Below, piece by piece: positions 63,188-64,000 of a stretch of 64,000 bases of DNA. The position numbers were made by a program, and so were the translations under genes. A model generated the notes under the pieces. That model was given only the letters and a program-made list of their open reading frames with translations, made no database searches and had not been told where the DNA came from. This stretch comes from Streptomyces filamentosus. Lineage in GTDB: Bacteria; Actinomycetota; Actinomycetes; Streptomycetales; Streptomycetaceae. How positions within the stretch are numbered: the first letter of the stretch is position 1; each line of letters opens with the position of its first letter. Location of the stretch: positions 186,001 to 250,000 of the forward strand of contig NZ_BNBE01000002.1 in assembly GCF_014654895.1 (NCBI RefSeq). The letters run 5' to 3'.

Positions 63188-64000
63188 CGGCGGCCCTCCG
63201 CGAGCCCCTGTTCACCGTCCGCGTGGTCGAGGTCCAGGTCGTCAACGTCGCCCCCTGACCAAGCCCCACAAGGGAAGCGGGCCGTTCGCACAATTGGAGC
63301 AGAATGATCTTGGCCGTGCTTACCGCCGGACTTACCACCGCACTTACCAAGCCGTGGCCCGCACCGCTGTGACCTGCGAGGGTCAGTATTTGGGTCACTC
63401 CTCCGCTCGCCCCCGGCCGGGGCCGCTCCTCGACCGCCAGGACGCCGCCCTGTCATGAACGGCTTCCGTTGGACCCGGGCGAACGGCGGGAAGTGGCCCC
63501 ACCTCTCGAACGGGTAGCCGGCGGCTCGCCCGGACCCCAGACGGCCTCTTGTCGCTGGCTGCGCTTGTGCGCGGGCCACCCGCAGGCCCGCCAGTCGAAC
63601 GCTTGGCGGAGCCACTTCTCACCGTTCCGGTGGGGCCACCGGAGACCGTCGCAGACACCACCCACCCCCGGCCGGGCCGCCCCCTGCCTCGCGTCGGCCG
63701 TCCGGCGCGAAGCGCAGGTGGGTGCCTCCCGTTCTCGTGAACAGCTCGGGGTCCCGCCGAGGTTGCGTCACCGGTTGTGCCATAGGTTGTGTCACCGGTT
63801 GCGTCATGGGTTGCGTCACCGGTTGCGGGCCCTTTCGCCCGCCCCTCGTGTTCGGACTGGTCAGGGGGTGTGGGTCAGTCGATTCCTGCGCCGACACCTC
63901 TTCTGGATACCAGGAGAGGTTCCTCCCTTCTTCCTTCCGGCGGGCGGGCGGCGGCCCGGGCCGCTGGAAGGTGCCGGTGTCCCGTCAGGGTCGGGGGAGA
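63188..64000. other. region after CRISPR array 2
   Basis: About 810 bases without a confident gene. It contains two inverted short segments (63461-63500 and 63600-63640) that encode alike W-x-x-x-NG-x-KW stretches on opposite strands, and a 12-base tandem repeat at 63761-63828. Confidence 0.35.
63761..63828. repeat. 12-base tandem repeat
   Basis: About five and a half copies of GGTTGYGTCACC and variants, in step. On the minus strand this is read as QPVTQPMTQPVTQPMA within the frame 63897-63619. Slippage-prone. Confidence 0.75.

Noticed and set aside
62653..63307. Arg/Pro-rich frames over the second CRISPR array
   Set aside because: They are translations of CRISPR repeats (PRARGDGP-type periodicity), not genes.
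63619..63897. 92-residue minus-strand frame containing QPVT repeats
   Set aside because: The repeat is real but the frame has no start signal or recognisable domain, so I list only the repeat.

Overview
The window looks like chromosome or large-plasmid DNA of a Streptomyces species. GC is very high, GTG and TTG starts are common, and several small families typical of the genus are present (AMIN-like secreted proteins, DUF2690, DUF6082, DUF5999, Arc/Fic-type toxin-antitoxin pairs). It is accessory DNA: the first 46 kb is dense in insertion sequences and broken genes, while 46-62 kb is free of them.

0-24 kb, secreted-protein island. The core is a set of very large exported proteins with an N-terminal repeat/propeller-like region, a lysozyme/transglycosylase-like domain and a golvesin-like domain. 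Two of them (10798-14910 minus, 17642-21679 plus) also carry a C-terminal SGNH/GDSL esterase. A third copy (2757-9094) lacks the esterase and is split by two insertion sequences placed one after the other at the same CTAG site; removing them restores the frame exactly. Around these genes lie four small exported AMIN-like proteins, a DUF2690 protein and several lipoproteins. The set suggests an exported system acting on the cell wall or surface.

24-46 kb, insertion-sequence and toxin-antitoxin zone. It holds IS5-, IS481- and IS256-type elements plus IS3, IS630 and IS5 fragments, a short AT-richer block with an inhibitor/crystallin-like protein and a lipoprotein paralogue, a class B penicillin-binding protein, two SUKH-family genes, an Arc/Fic-type pair, a pentapeptide-repeat membrane protein, and two antitoxin/zeta-toxin pairs. 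Both zeta toxins are interrupted by a single in-frame TAG.

46-48.5 kb. A DUF3883 protein and an HTH-containing protein lie near three copies of a 17-bp palindrome that looks like an operator.

48.9-63.2 kb. Two type I-E-like CRISPR arrays with no cas genes in the window bracket an eight-gene, mostly overlapping minus-strand operon (50090-56093): a thymidylate-synthase-like enzyme with the Asp that marks cytidylate-specific hydroxymethylases, a tandem nucleoside-diphosphate-kinase protein, a radical SAM enzyme, a DEDDh exonuclease, a P-loop kinase-like protein, an aldo/keto reductase, a degenerate Nudix-like protein and a zinc-ribbon protein. A LuxR-type regulator lies downstream and more regulators, a methyltransferase, a recombinase-like protein and an acetyltransferase lie upstream. 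This is the best candidate for an undescribed system: modified cytosine nucleotides, for a nucleoside product or for nucleic-acid modification. Next to the second array is a phage head-tail gene remnant whose last gene runs into the array.
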